64,000 bases of DNA, from contig CABFPG010000002.1 of the NCBI GenBank assembly GCA_902141825.1, forward strand, positions 310,001 to 374,000. Direction: 5' to 3'. Below are positions 35,992 to 44,688 of this stretch, piece after piece. Both the position numbers and the translations under genes were made by a program. This stretch comes from Thalassocella blandensis (GTDB lineage Bacteria; Pseudomonadota; Gammaproteobacteria; Pseudomonadales; Cellvibrionaceae). Under the pieces are notes generated by a model that worked only from the letters and a program-made list of their open reading frames with translations, did not search any database and was not told the DNA's origin. Numbering within the stretch: position 1 is the first letter of the stretch; every line of letters starts with the position of its first letter.

Positions 35992-37299
35992 ATGACGACC
36001 ACGAAAAAAACCTCATACAAACGCAAGCTATCCGCCATTGAACGCTATAACATCGTAATCAATGAATCCACCATCTCCTACAATGTAGAAGCCATTCTGG
36101 AGGGTCGCGGTACACTGGACCCAGAAAAATGGCAACACGCGGTAAATATTGCAGCGCAAGCCAACCCCGGCATGCGCGTTAGATTGAAAAATGTATTAGG
36201 TTTTTCCAAATGGGTCGACAGCGGCATCAACCCCGAGGTCAAAGTCATCGAAACGCCCAACTGGGATGGCTACAGTGAAAAAGGGATAGAATCACTCAAG
36301 CAAAAAATCAATGTCTTCGAGAATGAGCCCGTCTGCGACGTTTTATTAATTCCCGGCGATCCAGCACGCGTCATGGTGCGTGCATTACATGCCGTTTCGG
36401 ACGCTCGAGGCCTGGTTCATTTTATTCTGGACATTATGCGAGTATTGCGAAACGAGGAGCCAATCGGTTCGATGTCCACCCTCACCGACCTCGATGTTCG
36501 CCTGATGCACCAAGACAAAGTGAAGGTGGTAAAACAGGAACCCGTAGAAAGTATTCCGGCAATGCCGCCGGCAAAAGACATCCCAGAACACCTGCACTAC
36601 GTTTGGCGACGAGTGAGAATTGATAAAAAGCTGGCCAACATGCTGCCTAAAATGGCGATCTTCCTAGCCAAACAGGCACGCAGTCACATCGATGGTGAAG
36701 TCGTCTTTACTGTACCTGTAGATTTTCGCAGTTTGCGCGTTGAAGCAAACAGTACGGCCAACTTAACCGGATACCTGAAAATAAAAGTTGACCCGCAAGA
36801 CAGCACCCGCGATGTAATGAAACGAATTAATCAGGAAGTACGCGACCATGGAGATTGCTACAATCCCGGTGTTGCCAAACTGGTTCCCTGGATGCCTATC
36901 AACTTTTTAAAAGGCCAACTTGAAAAAGACTTTAAAAACGTTCTTTACTCACCTTCTAAAGGTCTGCCCACCGGCGGCATAGTATCGCTTGGCCTATTCA
37001 AACCCGAAGAGTGGTCCTGCCCGGAATTTCAAGTGGAATCCATTATCGGCATTCCCGGTAGCGTCGGTAAACTCAATGTTCTGATCCACAACTACAAGGA
37101 CAACACTCAAATTCTGTTTAGCGCTCCGGAAGCATACAACAGTGAAGGTCAGCTCGACGCCTTAATCGAAGCTTTCCGCGATGAGTTCGATGTCGCTGAA
37201 AACGCGGACACCAGGAAACAAAAACAAAACGCCGATAACGTCGAAGCAAGCCCGGTTGAGGCTAAAGCCGAAGCTGAAACTGAAGAAGCATCGGCCTAA
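35992..37299 (+). CDS. Condensation/PapA-like acyltransferase 2 (degenerate HxxxDG)
   Basis: 435 residues, starting 2 bp after the RND stop. The N-terminus (LSAIERYNIVINESTISYNV) and GRGTLDPEKWQHAVNIAAQANPGMRV follow the condensation/wax-ester-synthase fold. The catalytic motif at ~132-137 reads HAVSDA, then RGLVHFILDIMRVLRNE. The His and Asp are present but the motif Gly is Ala, the main difference from its two paralogues. The C-terminal ~35 residues are Glu/Ala/Lys-rich and probably disordered. There is no signal peptide, so it acts in the cytoplasm or at the inner membrane. Position between pump and sulfotransferase suggests acylation of the exported lipid; it might instead have a reduced or altered activity. 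Confidence 0.72.
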   Translation: MTTTKKTSYKRKLSAIERYNIVINESTISYNVEAILEGRGTLDPEKWQHAVNIAAQANPGMRVRLKNVLGFSKWVDSGINPEVKVIETPNWDGYSEKGIESLKQKINVFENEPVCDVLLIPGDPARVMVRALHAVSDARGLVHFILDIMRVLRNEEPIGSMSTLTDLDVRLMHQDKVKVVKQEPVESIPAMPPAKDIPEHLHYVWRRVRIDKKLANMLPKMAIFLAKQARSHIDGEVVFTVPVDFRSLRVEANSTANLTGYLKIKVDPQDSTRDVMKRINQEVRDHGDCYNPGVAKLVPWMPINFLKGQLEKDFKNVLYSPSKGLPTGGIVSLGLFKPEEWSCPEFQVESIIGIPGSVGKLNVLIHNYKDNTQILFSAPEAYNSEGQLDALIEAFRDEFDVAENADTRKQKQNADNVEASPVEAKAEAETEEASA

Positions 37300-37462
37300 T
37301 AAAAGAATTAAATTCTGCGCTAAACGAACAAAACCGAAGCAAGGTTCAAAGCGAATTAAACCGGCAACACAAATTTGCCCGATACCGACCATCTAACTTT
37401 GAAATAAAGCGCAAGTTAATCGTTTTATCTACATGCATTTAAATACTCCACGAGGTGTAAAT

Positions 37463-38551
37463 ATGAATCCAGAAAACCACCAGGAACCAGAGATGACAAA
37501 AGTCGCTGCCGATGAAGACAAAAGCGCTAAGGCACCAATTTTTATTATTGGAGGTGGGCGTTCTGGCACCACGTTGATGCGCTACATGTTAAATGCGCAC
37601 CCCAATATTTATCTGCTGGAAGAAGCCTGCTTCTACTCGTGGACCAAAGGTTTGAAAAAAAATAAAAGCAAATATAAAAAGCGCATCGACAATTTCTTAA
37701 ATTCATTTTCCTTTGCATGGCTTCGTATTCCACGAGCAGAAGTCGCATTGCCTGAAGATCAATACAACTCCGAAGAAGCGATGAAGCAGGTGTTTATCAA
37801 CACCATGAAAGTGAAAGCAGCTTCACTTGGCAAAACACGCTATGGCGAGAAAAACCCTATGAACCTGATGTTTTTGGACAAACTGTTCGAAGACTTTCCA
37901 GATGCAAAAGTTATTCACATGGTGAGAGATCCACGCGCGCAGGTATACTCACATAAGACCATGCCCTTCTCTACCCCCAGCTTATTAATGGCGTGCTATG
38001 CCGTGAAATCCAGCTTTCGTCAAATTCACGAACACGACGAGCGAATTCTACCGATCAGGCTGGAAGACCTTATCAAAACGCCGGAAGATATGATGCGCAA
38101 AGTGCTGTCTTTTGTGGATGAGCCTTGGAGCGATCAAGTATTGCACCACGATCAGTTTAGTATTCCAGGCGATGGCATTCCCTTCCCCTGGCTGAACGAA
38201 GCCGGCGGCACTCGCAAAACTAAAAAACTAAAATGGAAAGAACAATTGAGCCCGGCATGGATTCGCCTGATAGAAAAATGGCAGAAAAAAACCATGGTAC
38301 GCTACGGATATGCACCATTGGAACTGCCACAGGAACCCGGTGCTCTGGCATTTACGGGGGCAATCCTAAAGGACATCCCCGTATTGTTCAAATCCATATT
38401 CCAGGTATTTGTTGTGGTCACTAAGCTTGGCTTCACAGACAAAAACGATACCAAGCGCATGCAACAATTAATACACAGCTTTAATCCCTGGGCCTGGGAT
38501 ACACAACCAGAATGGAATGCTGAGCTTCCAACGCCCCCCGAACTTGTTTAA
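37463..38551 (+). CDS. PAPS-dependent sulfotransferase
   Basis: 362 residues from the ATG at 37463, which has GAGGTG six bases upstream; an earlier in-frame ATG at 37433 lacks a ribosome site. The 5'-phosphosulfate loop IIGGGRSGTTLMRYML lies at ~28-45 and the 3'-phosphate motif VIHMVRDPRAQVYSH at ~150-165, both with the key residues of the sulfotransferase superfamily. The YGEKNP region between them carries the usual catalytic/structural segment. It should move a sulfuryl group from PAPS to a hydroxyl, giving an anionic product. Flanked by acyltransferase genes and downstream of an RND pump, it is probably the enzyme that sulfates the lipid. Stf-like enzymes play this part in mycobacterial sulfolipids. 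Confidence 0.85.
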   Translation: MNPENHQEPEMTKVAADEDKSAKAPIFIIGGGRSGTTLMRYMLNAHPNIYLLEEACFYSWTKGLKKNKSKYKKRIDNFLNSFSFAWLRIPRAEVALPEDQYNSEEAMKQVFINTMKVKAASLGKTRYGEKNPMNLMFLDKLFEDFPDAKVIHMVRDPRAQVYSHKTMPFSTPSLLMACYAVKSSFRQIHEHDERILPIRLEDLIKTPEDMMRKVLSFVDEPWSDQVLHHDQFSIPGDGIPFPWLNEAGGTRKTKKLKWKEQLSPAWIRLIEKWQKKTMVRYGYAPLELPQEPGALAFTGAILKDIPVLFKSIFQVFVVVTKLGFTDKNDTKRMQQLIHSFNPWAWDTQPEWNAELPTPPELV

Positions 38552-38578
38552 TTTTGATAACCGGTTGAAGTAACGTAT

Positions 38579-39772
38579 ATGGGATTTTTCAGACAATTAT
38601 CACCGAGCGAATCGCTGTATATCGCACAGGACACGGAGGCTTTCTCCCCCTTCGTGAACCAGTTTATTGTAGAAGGTAAAGGTAAACTCGATCCAGAAAA
38701 ATGGCGCCAGGCAGTAGACATTGTTAGCCAGAAGAATCCTGGGCTAAGCCTGAAACTCAAAGGCATTAGCGGCTGGCGTTACTGGGACAAGGAAGGCGCC
38801 GCACCTGAGGTGCTTACCATTGCCTCGGACTGGGACGGCATATGCTCAGAGGATGCACCGGACTTTTCTCCCTCGATCAACCCAAGAAGAGATCCGGTCG
38901 CCAGCATCACCCTCATTTCAGGAGAAACTTCCCATATCGTGTTTCGCACGCACCACGCGATTACCGACGGCATGGGGCTTTTACATTGGATGAAAGAAGT
39001 TTTTCGCGCTTTACGCAACGAAACCCTTATTGGAGCACCTGGAACCAAAACAGAAACCGATCTGCCAGCAGACGTCATGGAAAAGCGCACCGTTACCCCC
39101 ATTCAATGGCGAGACTGCTTGACCATAGCGCCAATCTCGCAAACTCCAGAAGCCACCGGCTACGGGTGGCATCGCTTCCACTGGGAAGGCAGCCGCTACA
39201 TGATCCTCAGCAAACTGCTGTTGGCTTTGAGCCAAGTGGCCTGGGACTTTCACGGCGAAGGGAAAATCGCATTTCGGATACCAAGCGACTTACGCAGTTA
39301 TCTGGATAAGGAAGAACCCTATTCCACTGCGAACCTGGCTGGCGTTATTGATTTTGAAGTAACCCCAAGCGATACGGTCAAATCCATTCAAATGAAAATG
39401 GGGAAAATCAAAAAACAATATGGCGATCTTAAACTCACGCCGAAATGGATAAAACTACTCAACTGGATGCCAAGCAAAATACTCAAGTTTCCCACCAAGA
39501 AAAACGCGGAACGCCATAAAACCGGGCGTTACTGTGCTACCGCCAATGTTAGCCATCTGGGTCACTTTGAAGCGGAAACCTATAGCACGGATGACTTTAC
39601 CGCAACGGATATTTTTGCCGTCCCCATCGCCTTGGACAGCCGTTCATTTCTGACGATTTTCACCACGGAGACAGGCCTGAGCGCAACCGTAGGCATGCCA
39701 AAAGCCCTTGGCCAAAACGGTATCATGAAGGAAGTTTGCGAAAAAATCGTACACAAGTTAAATGAGATATGA
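38579..39772 (+). CDS. Condensation/PapA-like acyltransferase 3 (intact HHxxxDG)
   Basis: This 397-residue protein shows the same fold as the other two: FIVEGKGKLDPEKWRQAVDIVSQKNPGLSLKL near the N-terminus and HHAITDGMGLLHWMKEVFRALRNE at ~124-147. It is the only one of the three with the complete HHxxxDG motif, so it is the safest candidate for catalysis. SATVGMPKAL is near its C-terminus. It is the last gene of the plus-strand operon, 27 bp after the sulfotransferase. The N-terminal similarity to the protein at 35992-37299 (GKLDPEKW / GTLDPEKW) points to duplication. The likely donor is an acyl-ACP or acyl-CoA; the acceptor is unknown. Confidence 0.75.
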   Translation: MGFFRQLSPSESLYIAQDTEAFSPFVNQFIVEGKGKLDPEKWRQAVDIVSQKNPGLSLKLKGISGWRYWDKEGAAPEVLTIASDWDGICSEDAPDFSPSINPRRDPVASITLISGETSHIVFRTHHAITDGMGLLHWMKEVFRALRNETLIGAPGTKTETDLPADVMEKRTVTPIQWRDCLTIAPISQTPEATGYGWHRFHWEGSRYMILSKLLLALSQVAWDFHGEGKIAFRIPSDLRSYLDKEEPYSTANLAGVIDFEVTPSDTVKSIQMKMGKIKKQYGDLKLTPKWIKLLNWMPSKILKFPTKKNAERHKTGRYCATANVSHLGHFEAETYSTDDFTATDIFAVPIALDSRSFLTIFTTETGLSATVGMPKALGQNGIMKEVCEKIVHKLNEI

Positions 39773-41006
39773 ATCATTCCTGGGTACACTTGTTTCAACT
39801 CAGATTTCGACCCAAATTTTGACCCAGATTTAAGTTCAGATTTAGGCTCACATTTAAACTCTGGGTTAGCACTTTAGTGCAAACGACGGACAAAAAGGAA
39901 TCACTTTTACCCCGATGAGAATGTGCCCAAGTCACGGCGATTAAACGATTGTTTACGCCGTGCTTGAAAATTCGATATGCAATTTTTCATTCGTAAAATT
40001 TCCGCACGTAACGAACATTAAACCAGCAAAAAGTCGCGTAAATTACTTTACAAACTCTCCGCCATCGCCGAAATTCGATATGCTTTGGCTTTTACTTCAC
40101 CAACATCACACTCCATTTCATATTTTTTTACCGCATTTTTTATTTTTTTGTGTTGAGTTCACACAATAAAATTGAACGAAGTCCAGTTTTCGCAATACAA
40201 AATATTGAGGGTGAAAAAACCTTATTCGTTTATCAGACAGAATCAAAGAAAAAAGGAATAGTTCTGCTTAAAGGTGATCTTCCTTTTCTGTGCAAATTGA
40301 ACTCGCCATATCAGCAACAGATGAATTTTTGATGACTGATATGTGACTTTACACGCAAGAAGAGGCTTTTTTTGAAACGCTTCATGGAAGCAAACCATAA
40401 GTACCCGCAGAATTGACTCACGATGGAATGTTAAATAAAAATTTAATGCGATTAATATAAAAACAAAATTTATTTTTGATAATTTAATTTTTGAAATAGA
40501 AGGCAAAACACCATCCCGCAATATGATGGTTACACTCCAGACTTCTATGAACACACTGCCTCTCAAATGGAATTATCACATTTTCAAACGGACAGAACTA
40601 ATTGGATATAACTGATTTAACATAACTGAAGGGACCCAACTGAAAGTAAAAAGTTTTGACATGCTTTTGTTTTAAAACATCAGCGCACCAATATGCTTTT
40701 GTATTTACTCTCAGATTTCACAAGGTGCTAAAGGGCTGCTTTTTGTCTATTTATTTGGCCAATTTATTTAGTGCAAACTAAATCAAACAAACCAAACACT
40801 TAAACAAAAAGGAAAACAAAAAAGAATGAGCAGACGGTTGCAGGTAATTACCAACAATCGCTGAAATTCAACAGCCTGACAATAAAACCCTTTAGCATGA
40901 ACAGTGAATCAGATTTGTACTTTTAAGTTTAGCTGAAAGAGATAGATTTGTTTAAGAAATTTCTGGCCGCCTTTTTTAGACTCACTCAAAGTTAAACGGA
41001 AAATGT
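39773..41006. other. 1.23-kb non-coding gap with degenerate repeats
   Basis: At 39797-39872 there are imperfect direct units of cagatttaggctca type, with acccagatttaa near 39828 and its near-inverse ttaaactctgggt near 39855 able to form a weak hairpin; this may serve as the operon terminator. The remainder is AT-rich. Two frames (40150-40332 plus, 40243-40566 minus) overlap each other and look spurious. The araC promoter should be in the right half. Confidence 0.5.
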
Positions 41007-42023
41007 ATGGCCCTACGAGATTACCTACTAGACGAACGATGTCTTGCTTTTTCTACAGAGCTTGTATCTCCCTACGAACGTTTTGATTACTGGCATGACG
41101 TCGTCTGCAAAAGAATCGCGAACGTTGCCTGTCAACAGCTCAATCGAGATCGCAGTAGTTTCAACGGCATACTCCGCATGAAACAGCAAAACGATATTAA
41201 AATTGCTGAAGTATATGCTGACCCGATTATTCTTAGTCAGTCCAAAGCAACCATCGCCAACATGCAAAAAGACACCATGTTGTTGTCGTTGCGACTAAAT
41301 TCTTCCATTGATAAAAAGCTCAACAACCAAAGTCAAAGCGCTGCGGTTGGCGATTTAACTTTTTATCACTGCAGTCGAGAGCAAACCCTTTATCTGAACG
41401 GATCAGTAGAATCACTCTTACTGCAAATTCCCATCGAAAAAATGAATTATTTTTTCGATTATGCCGAAGACTTGAACGGTACCACGCTGGGTCACGGCCA
41501 ACCATTTGGCCAGGTAATCCAAAGCTACATGCGTGGCATCATCCATGAAATTGGCAATATGGAAGATGATTCTCTTAACAAGATGATAAACAACTTTCTC
41601 CACTTACTCTCCATCGCTTTAGATGGGAAAAACCAAAACAAAAGAATCGACTGCGAGGCCATGCGCGTGGTACAACTAAATAAAATACTTGAATTTATTC
41701 GCTTGAACTTAGAAAACCCAGATTTGAAACCTGCTTATATTGCCCAGAAACACAATATGAGCCTGCGTTATCTATACAACATATTTGATCATCACCAGCT
41801 GACGCCTAGTCAATATATTCAAGACGAGCGCCTGAATATCATTGCACAAAAGCTGGCCAGAGGTCAGAAGATTAAGATTTCCGAAGTTGCCATGAAATAT
41901 GGCTTTTCAAACTTTTCGCATTTTAGCCGGACATTTAAAAAGAAATTTGGCCAAACGCCACGAGACTACAAAGTTCAGCAACATGAAGTGAACATGCATA
42001 TGGAAGAAGCCGTTTTCAACTAA
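41007..42023 (+). CDS. AraC-family transcriptional regulator
   Basis: 338 residues. The N-terminal half (YERFDYWHDVVCKRI ... VGDLTFYHCSREQTLYLNG) fits the AraC_binding_2-type sensor domain found in regulators of the NphR/FeaR kind. The C-terminal ~110 residues are the double helix-turn-helix: IAQKHNMSLRYLYNIFDHHQLTPSQYIQDERL for the first and EVAMKYGFSNFSHFSRTFKKKFGQTPRDYK for the second. GGAAA precedes the ATG. It is transcribed alone, after a 1.2-kb gap, in the same direction as the pump/sulfotransferase operon, and ends with its own terminator. It may control the lipid cluster, but the only support is proximity. Confidence 0.88.
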   Translation: MALRDYLLDERCLAFSTELVSPYERFDYWHDVVCKRIANVACQQLNRDRSSFNGILRMKQQNDIKIAEVYADPIILSQSKATIANMQKDTMLLSLRLNSSIDKKLNNQSQSAAVGDLTFYHCSREQTLYLNGSVESLLLQIPIEKMNYFFDYAEDLNGTTLGHGQPFGQVIQSYMRGIIHEIGNMEDDSLNKMINNFLHLLSIALDGKNQNKRIDCEAMRVVQLNKILEFIRLNLENPDLKPAYIAQKHNMSLRYLYNIFDHHQLTPSQYIQDERLNIIAQKLARGQKIKISEVAMKYGFSNFSHFSRTFKKKFGQTPRDYKVQQHEVNMHMEEAVFN

Positions 42024-42059
42024 GCGAAACGGCTGATAGAAAACTCTCTCCACTGCTTC

Positions 42060-42086
42060 AAAGGGGTCATACGGCCCCTTTTTTTA
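42060..42086 (+). terminator. Intrinsic terminator after araC-type gene
   Basis: Stem AAGGGGT / GCCCCTT with an intervening loop of about six bases, followed by a run of seven T, ~37 bp after the stop codon. Confidence 0.85.
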
Positions 42087-42149
42087 ATCCCACGCTTTGC
42101 CTTGATAACCTCGATATAACGTCAATGATAACGTCGACGATAGCGTCGA

Positions 42150-43994
42150 CTAGAATTGCAACCTTAGACTGACACTCCCTGCACGCCCCGCCTGGTTGTA
42201 ACCTGGAATAAGCTGATAATCTTCATCTGAAATATTATTCAGCTTCATATTCAGCTGCAGCTCTTCGCTCAAGCTCAGCGTAAGATAAGCGTCCAGCATG
42301 GTAACTGCATCGAGCTTCTCAGCACCATCATTTTCGAACCGTGATCCACGATACTTCACGACCGTCCCTAAAAGCCAGCTATCACTAAACTGATATTCAA
42401 ACCGCAAATTGCTGCGGGTTTTTGAGCGGCGATCAATGATTTTGCCCGTCTCACCATTTTTCGGGTCTACGTAGCTGCTGTTTAATTCAATCAGCCAGTT
42501 ATCGAGATTCATGCCAAGCGTTAACTCGGCGCCCTTAAATTTAGCACTCGCGATATTCTGTGGCGACCATTTACCATCATCGCCGGGAGCCCAATCAATG
42601 AGATTCTCAACTTTGTTATTAAAAACTGCCGCATCGAGATAGATATCACCACTGAAATAGCGAAGGCCAATTTCACCGTTTTCGGAACTCTCTGCCTTAA
42701 GAAACTTATTTCCCACCGAGAATCCATCGTCAGGCCAGCCCAAGTCATTAAACGTTGGAACTTTAAACCCTTCCGCGTAACTCGCAAACAATTTAAGTTC
42801 CGATGTAATATTTACCCCTACAGCAAGAGATTCCGAATCATTTTTGCCAAAATCACCATAGTCGTCAGAGCGAAATCCCACGTCGAAGGTCCACATACCA
42901 AAAGTGCTGCTCAGCTGCGCGAAAGGCGCGCGAATATCGCGTTCGGTATCACTCAACTCTGAGGTGGTTTCGACAGACTCGTCGGTTAGGTCAAGACCAA
43001 AAAGCAACTCTGCGTTCTCACTTATCACTAATTCGTTTTGCCAAAATAGATTATGCCGCGCAGTCGCGAACTTTCCCAAAAAAGCAGATTCAATTTGTCG
43101 ATCCTTTTCCTGGCTTTCATCGGAAGAATAATTATAAGAAACGTTACTTGAATATCGCGCATTAAAAGTCCAATCCAAATTCACACTGCCAACACGAATC
43201 TGGTTTTGAGAATATGGCTGAGTATCAGGTGAGTACAATGAATCGTAGTCAGACTCACTATCCACATAAAAATAATTGAAAGATAAAGCGCCCTTATCCG
43301 AAATTTTATATCGTGCAATTACATTAGCGTTATTATTCTCAAATCCATCTTCATCCGCATTAAACCCTGCTGTATCTTCCGTACTGTCAAAGCCATCCGA
43401 TACGAAGTGCGACAAGCCAATATCGAAAGAAAATGACTCCAGACTTTGCGAAGTACTTAACGCAAGCTTATTGCTGTTAAAACTGCCTTTTTCCAAATAC
43501 ACTGATGACTCACTTTCTTCAGTGTCACTATTGGTTTTGATATCGATTACACCGGCCAGTGCATCACTGCCATAGATAGCCGAACGGGAGCCTCGTAAAA
43601 ATTCAACGCGCTTTACCAAAGCCGGATCAACTAAATTAAATTGGGATGTCCCTAAAGTTGCACTGCTGAACTTCTGCCCATTAATCAATAACAATGTGTG
43701 GTTGGCATTCATCCCCCGGGTGAAAACACTGGTAGCGGAGCCGGCGCTTCCAGATCTGACCACATCTGTACTTGTGACCAGCTCAAAAATCTCACCGAGA
43801 TCTTTTACTTGAAGTTTTTCAATGGTTTGTGCATCGACCAAGCTGACCGAAGACAGTGTGTCAAACAACTTTTTTTCGCTACGCGAAGTAACGACAACGA
43901 TTTCATCTGCAGGGAGAGTATCCGCTGTGACACCCTGAGCTAAGAACACGGGCACCATCAAAGTAAAAAGTTTTTGCTTGTTAAAAATAATCAT
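42150..43994 (-). CDS. btuB: TonB-dependent vitamin B12 receptor (BtuB-like)
   Basis: 614 residues from the ATG at 43994 (GGA upstream) and not the TTG at 44006. After a signal peptide ending near GVTADT comes a TonB-box-like EIVVVTS. The plug domain includes VFTRGMNANHTLLLINGQ and VEFLRGSRSAIYGSDALAGVIDIKT, then a 22-strand outer-membrane barrel ending in the aromatic motif SVSLRLQF. BtuB-type receptors are small members of the family, as here. The strongest evidence for the substrate is the cobalamin riboswitch in its leader. It should import cobalamin across the outer membrane using TonB energy. Downstream B12 transport genes are not in the window. Confidence 0.9.
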   Translation of the reverse strand: MIIFNKQKLFTLMVPVFLAQGVTADTLPADEIVVVTSRSEKKLFDTLSSVSLVDAQTIEKLQVKDLGEIFELVTSTDVVRSGSAGSATSVFTRGMNANHTLLLINGQKFSSATLGTSQFNLVDPALVKRVEFLRGSRSAIYGSDALAGVIDIKTNSDTEESESSVYLEKGSFNSNKLALSTSQSLESFSFDIGLSHFVSDGFDSTEDTAGFNADEDGFENNNANVIARYKISDKGALSFNYFYVDSESDYDSLYSPDTQPYSQNQIRVGSVNLDWTFNARYSSNVSYNYSSDESQEKDRQIESAFLGKFATARHNLFWQNELVISENAELLFGLDLTDESVETTSELSDTERDIRAPFAQLSSTFGMWTFDVGFRSDDYGDFGKNDSESLAVGVNITSELKLFASYAEGFKVPTFNDLGWPDDGFSVGNKFLKAESSENGEIGLRYFSGDIYLDAAVFNNKVENLIDWAPGDDGKWSPQNIASAKFKGAELTLGMNLDNWLIELNSSYVDPKNGETGKIIDRRSKTRSNLRFEYQFSDSWLLGTVVKYRGSRFENDGAEKLDAVTMLDAYLTLSLSEELQLNMKLNNISDEDYQLIPGYNQAGRAGSVSLRLQF

Positions 43995-44300
43995 AAAATT
44001 ATCCAAATACGCACGATAAAATTATGATGTTACTGGCAGGAAAATCAGAAGAATTCGTTGAAACATCTCGCGGACAAACTCAGGATATCCGCCATTAATG
44101 TTGAGAAACAATCACAGCGTTAATCCAGAAAACTACAATGCGAGCAGTGCAAGGCAATTTCACAACCATCTGTATACGTCATTAACGCCTTTATTGCTTT
44201 TTTAATTAAGCAACCACGAATAACGTTTAATGGTAATCAATTTGCCAACACAGGTTAACTGCAAACGATCCAAGTCTGGATGCCGCCCACCGCAACATCG

Positions 44301-44326
44301 TAAAAATTTGAACATTCAGTTCAAAT
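44301..44326 (-). terminator. Riboswitch-linked intrinsic terminator (expression platform)
   Basis: On the minus strand ATTTGAAC and GTTCAAAT form an 8-bp stem followed by TTTTT, directly after the B12 box (44338-44354). This placement fits B12-induced transcription termination ahead of btuB. Confidence 0.75.
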
Positions 44327-44334
44327 GGATGTAT

Positions 44335-44640
44335 AAGGCCGGTATCCGGGCTTAGAGCGATACCCAACACCTGAATCAGGCATGTAAAATATCAGGCTTC
44401 ACCTTCCCATATCAGCAATATTTCAGTGGATAGCGTCCAATTCAACTGATCCGACTAATCAAGCTATACAGTGGTTTTTTGAAGCCGTTACGCAAGTTGC
44501 AACATGAACAATAACGTTCATGGAAACCTGTAGCGCGCTCATTACCGTTGCGGGGGCAGCGTTGGTTTTGCACCATTCTTCCCGTTTAACCTGACGGCCA
44601 AACACTCGCCGTCAGGCACCTTTAAACGCCGGCAATCTTA
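44335..44640 (-). promoter_or_regulatory. Cobalamin (B12) riboswitch
   Basis: Read on the minus strand, the leader has the ordered cobalamin-aptamer landmarks: GGTGCC followed by the CCTGACGGC/GCCGTCAGG hairpin (44590-44616); TTAAACGGGAA; GGTGCAAAACC; the core GCTGCCCCCGCAACGGTAA (about 44542-44565); and, 200 nt later, the B12 box AAGCCCGGATACCGGCC (44338-44354). The terminal CCGGC can pair with GCCGG near 44629-44635 to close P1. It lies between cti and btuB and controls btuB. Bound adenosylcobalamin or a related form should reduce receptor expression. Confidence 0.92.
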
Positions 44641-44688
44641 ACGACGCGCCAAGAGAATTTCAACCAAAACCTCGGTCTAGCGGCGCAT

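Noticed and set aside
40243-40566. 107-codon minus-strand frame upstream of the AraC gene
   Set aside because: It lies in AT-rich non-coding DNA, overlaps a plus-strand frame of equal quality, and has no family features.
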